In this document: in pieces, positions 7,002 to 8,396 of the stretch
Position numbering within the stretch: position 1 is the first letter of the stretch
Layout: every line of letters starts with the position of its first letter
Assembly: GCA_902474645.1 (NCBI GenBank)
Contig: CABRWN010000091.1
Span: forward strand, 1 to 8,396
Direction: 5' to 3'
DNA length: 8,396 bases
Source: an uncultured Collinsella sp.
GTDB taxonomy: Bacteria > Actinomycetota > Coriobacteriia > Coriobacteriales > Coriobacteriaceae
Notes under the pieces: model-generated
Told to the model about the DNA's origin: nothing
The model's input: only the letters and a program-made list of their open reading frames with translations
The model's database searches: none
Position numbers and translations under genes: made by a program

Positions 7002-8285
7002 CTAAATCGTCTCGAGGAAGGCCTCGATGCGGGTCTGGAGCTGACCGGCGTCCTCGCCGGCGTAGTCGGTCGTGATGTGCATAAACGGGATGCCGGCCTC
7101 CTCGGCGGCCTTCTCCACGGCAAACGACTCCATCTCGTAGAGCGTGCAGAACTGCAGGGCCACGTCGACGATGCCGTCGGCATGCAGGTCCTTGGCCATC
7201 TGGACAATGTCCTTCATACGCTGGTCGTTGGGCGTAAAGACGGCGCAGTTGATCTTAAAGTAGCGCTCGGCGATGGCATCGAGCATCTCGTCGACCGTCT
7301 CGCCGGACTCGTCGACCAGATCCTTGTAGTAGCGCGAGCCCGTGCAGGACTCCTCGCCCACCACAACGCCGCCGGCCTTCTCGATGAGGTTGAACAGCTT
7401 CCAGTTGGGCACGGCCATGGGCGTACCGGTGTACAGGATGCGCTTGGTGCCCTTGGGCGCCACGCCCTCGCCGGCTTCAACGCGCTGCTCGCACTCGGCG
7501 GCCATGTCGTTGATGGCTCCGGTCAGACGCGGTGTGTCGTCCATAAAGGCAGCCTGAACGGTCAGCAGGCTGTCGAGACCGCTGATGGGCGCAGGGTCGG
7601 CAGCGCGCGTGGCAGCGAGGCGCTGCAGGGCGCGGCGCTTCTCATTGACGGAGTGGATGGCGACCTTCAGACGCTCAGGCGTAATCGTGACGCCGCACTC
7701 TTCCTCGATCTTGGCGGCGAGTTTCTTGACCTCGGCCTTCCAGGTCACGAGCGTCGACTCGTCGTGCACGTTGGGAATATCCATGACGTACATGTTCTTT
7801 TGCGTGGCAAAGAACTCGTAGGCCTTCTTCTTGCCATCGCAGGTGTTCTCGCCCACCACCAAGTCACTCGACTCAATGTAGGGGCAGACCTCGCCCAGCT
7901 TAAAGCCGGCAAAGCTCTTGATGAGCGGGCAGGTGTTGCGCGGCAGGTGCTCCTCGACCTTGTCGGTTGCCCAGTCGGCACCCGAGCACAGGCCCACGGG
8001 AATGCCGTCACAGGCAAGCACGATCTCCTCGGGTACGTACACGCAGAACGAGCCCACGATCTTGGTGGCCTCGCCGGCCTCCTTCTTGTCGAGCATCTCC
8101 TTAATGCGGCCGCTATGGATGTTGGTGGCCACAAAGTCCAGGTAGGACGTGGACTTGGGGCGATTATTCTGCGTCAGGAACATATCGCCGTACATCTGGC
8201 CCACGGCGCCCAGCAGCATGTCGTGGTCGGCAAGATTCATGCCGAGGCTCTCCCACATCGGATGGAAATCGAATTCTTCAGCCAT
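7002..8285 (-). CDS. 2-hydroxyacyl-CoA dehydratase family / double-cubane-cluster anaerobic reductase ('reductase A')
   Basis: The 427-aa protein is a full-length member of the HgdB/double-cubane (DCCP-like) family. It shows CPLIKSFAGF at 119-128, CPYIESSD at 134-141, ENTCDGKKKAYE at 146-157, TGTPMAVPNWK at 286-296, GGVVVGEESCTG at 305-316, the QFC cysteine at 380 and TTDYAGEDAGQLQTR at 405-419. C119, C134 and C149 are evenly spaced by 15, exactly as in reductase B. Relative to B it has about 40 extra N-terminal residues containing the MWESLGMNL element, which I associate with double-cubane cluster proteins. Such proteins receive electrons from an ASKHA activator and reduce small molecules in vitro (acetylene, azide, hydrazine for the Carboxydothermus protein); the physiological substrate is unknown. 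AGAGGGGAA five bases upstream supports the start. It is first in the visible series. A dehydratase subunit role remains possible. Confidence 0.9.
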   Translation of the reverse strand: MAEEFDFHPMWESLGMNLADHDMLLGAVGQMYGDMFLTQNNRPKSTSYLDFVATNIHSGRIKEMLDKKEAGEATKIVGSFCVYVPEEIVLACDGIPVGLCSGADWATDKVEEHLPRNTCPLIKSFAGFKLGEVCPYIESSDLVVGENTCDGKKKAYEFFATQKNMYVMDIPNVHDESTLVTWKAEVKKLAAKIEEECGVTITPERLKVAIHSVNEKRRALQRLAATRAADPAPISGLDSLLTVQAAFMDDTPRLTGAINDMAAECEQRVEAGEGVAPKGTKRILYTGTPMAVPNWKLFNLIEKAGGVVVGEESCTGSRYYKDLVDESGETVDEMLDAIAERYFKINCAVFTPNDQRMKDIVQMAKDLHADGIVDVALQFCTLYEMESFAVEKAAEEAGIPFMHITTDYAGEDAGQLQTRIEAFLETI

Positions 8286-8290
8286 GACGG

Positions 8291-8299
8291 TTCCCCTCT
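8291..8299 (-). promoter_or_regulatory. Ribosome binding site AGAGGGGAA of reductase A
   Basis: On the minus strand AGAGGGGAA ends 5 bases before the ATG at 8285, the same sequence and spacing as before reductase B. In the 111 bases upstream of the gene I find no convincing -10/-35 pair, so the transcription start may lie outside the window. Confidence 0.75.
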
Positions 8300-8396
8300 C
8301 GAACCAAAAATGAATAGCTACGGTATTGCTGCACGGTGGGTGGCGAAAACCCAGCCGCGCCTAAACCCGGAATTTTGGGGAACCTGCTTTGCGGTC

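Noticed and set aside
8286..8396. Upstream region of reductase A with a short TGGGT/ACCCA stem (8337-8353) and a GGAATTTTGGGGAA stretch
   Set aside because: The stem is only 5 bp, no -35/-10 pair with acceptable spacing is visible, and the region is cut by the window end. I could not support a promoter, terminator or riboswitch.

Overview
The window is one tightly packed, co-directional gene set read entirely from the minus strand, so transcription runs from high to low coordinates. The GC content is fairly high. The protein families (oxygen-sensitive 2-hydroxyacyl-CoA-dehydratase/double-cubane reductases with their ATPase activator) point to a strict anaerobe. The general style (GC-rich, strong Shine-Dalgarno sites, Tat-type lipoprotein) suggests a gut Coriobacteriia member, perhaps Collinsella or a relative. 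That assignment is an impression, not a proof.

Order of transcription: (1) 8285-7002, a 427-aa 2-hydroxyacyl-CoA dehydratase/double-cubane family protein ('A'); (2) a 184-base structured gap; (3) 6817-5207, a Tat-type lipoprotein solute-binding protein of family 5; (4) an 88-base gap holding a strong nested hairpin; (5) 5118-4165 and 4168-3338, DppB- and DppC-like permeases; (6) 3334-2339 and 2349-1564, DppD- and DppF-like ATPases; (7) a 76-base gap with a candidate promoter; (8) 1487-324, a second double-cubane family protein ('B'), resembling E. coli YjiM; (9) a gap containing an unusually long imperfect palindrome (221-329); (10) 168-1, the first 56 residues of the ASKHA-type activator ATPase (HgdC/YjiL family), cut by the window edge.

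Working model: a complete peptide/nickel/opine-type ABC importer is placed between two paralogous iron-sulfur reductase/dehydratase subunits, followed by the single activator that would feed both with low-potential electrons at the cost of ATP. No CoA-transferase, 2-hydroxyacid dehydrogenase or acyl-CoA dehydrogenase is visible. This favours a DCCP-like reductase acting on an imported small molecule over a classical amino-acid fermentation pathway. The substrate is unknown. No tRNA, rRNA, CRISPR array, insertion sequence or plus-strand gene is supported.
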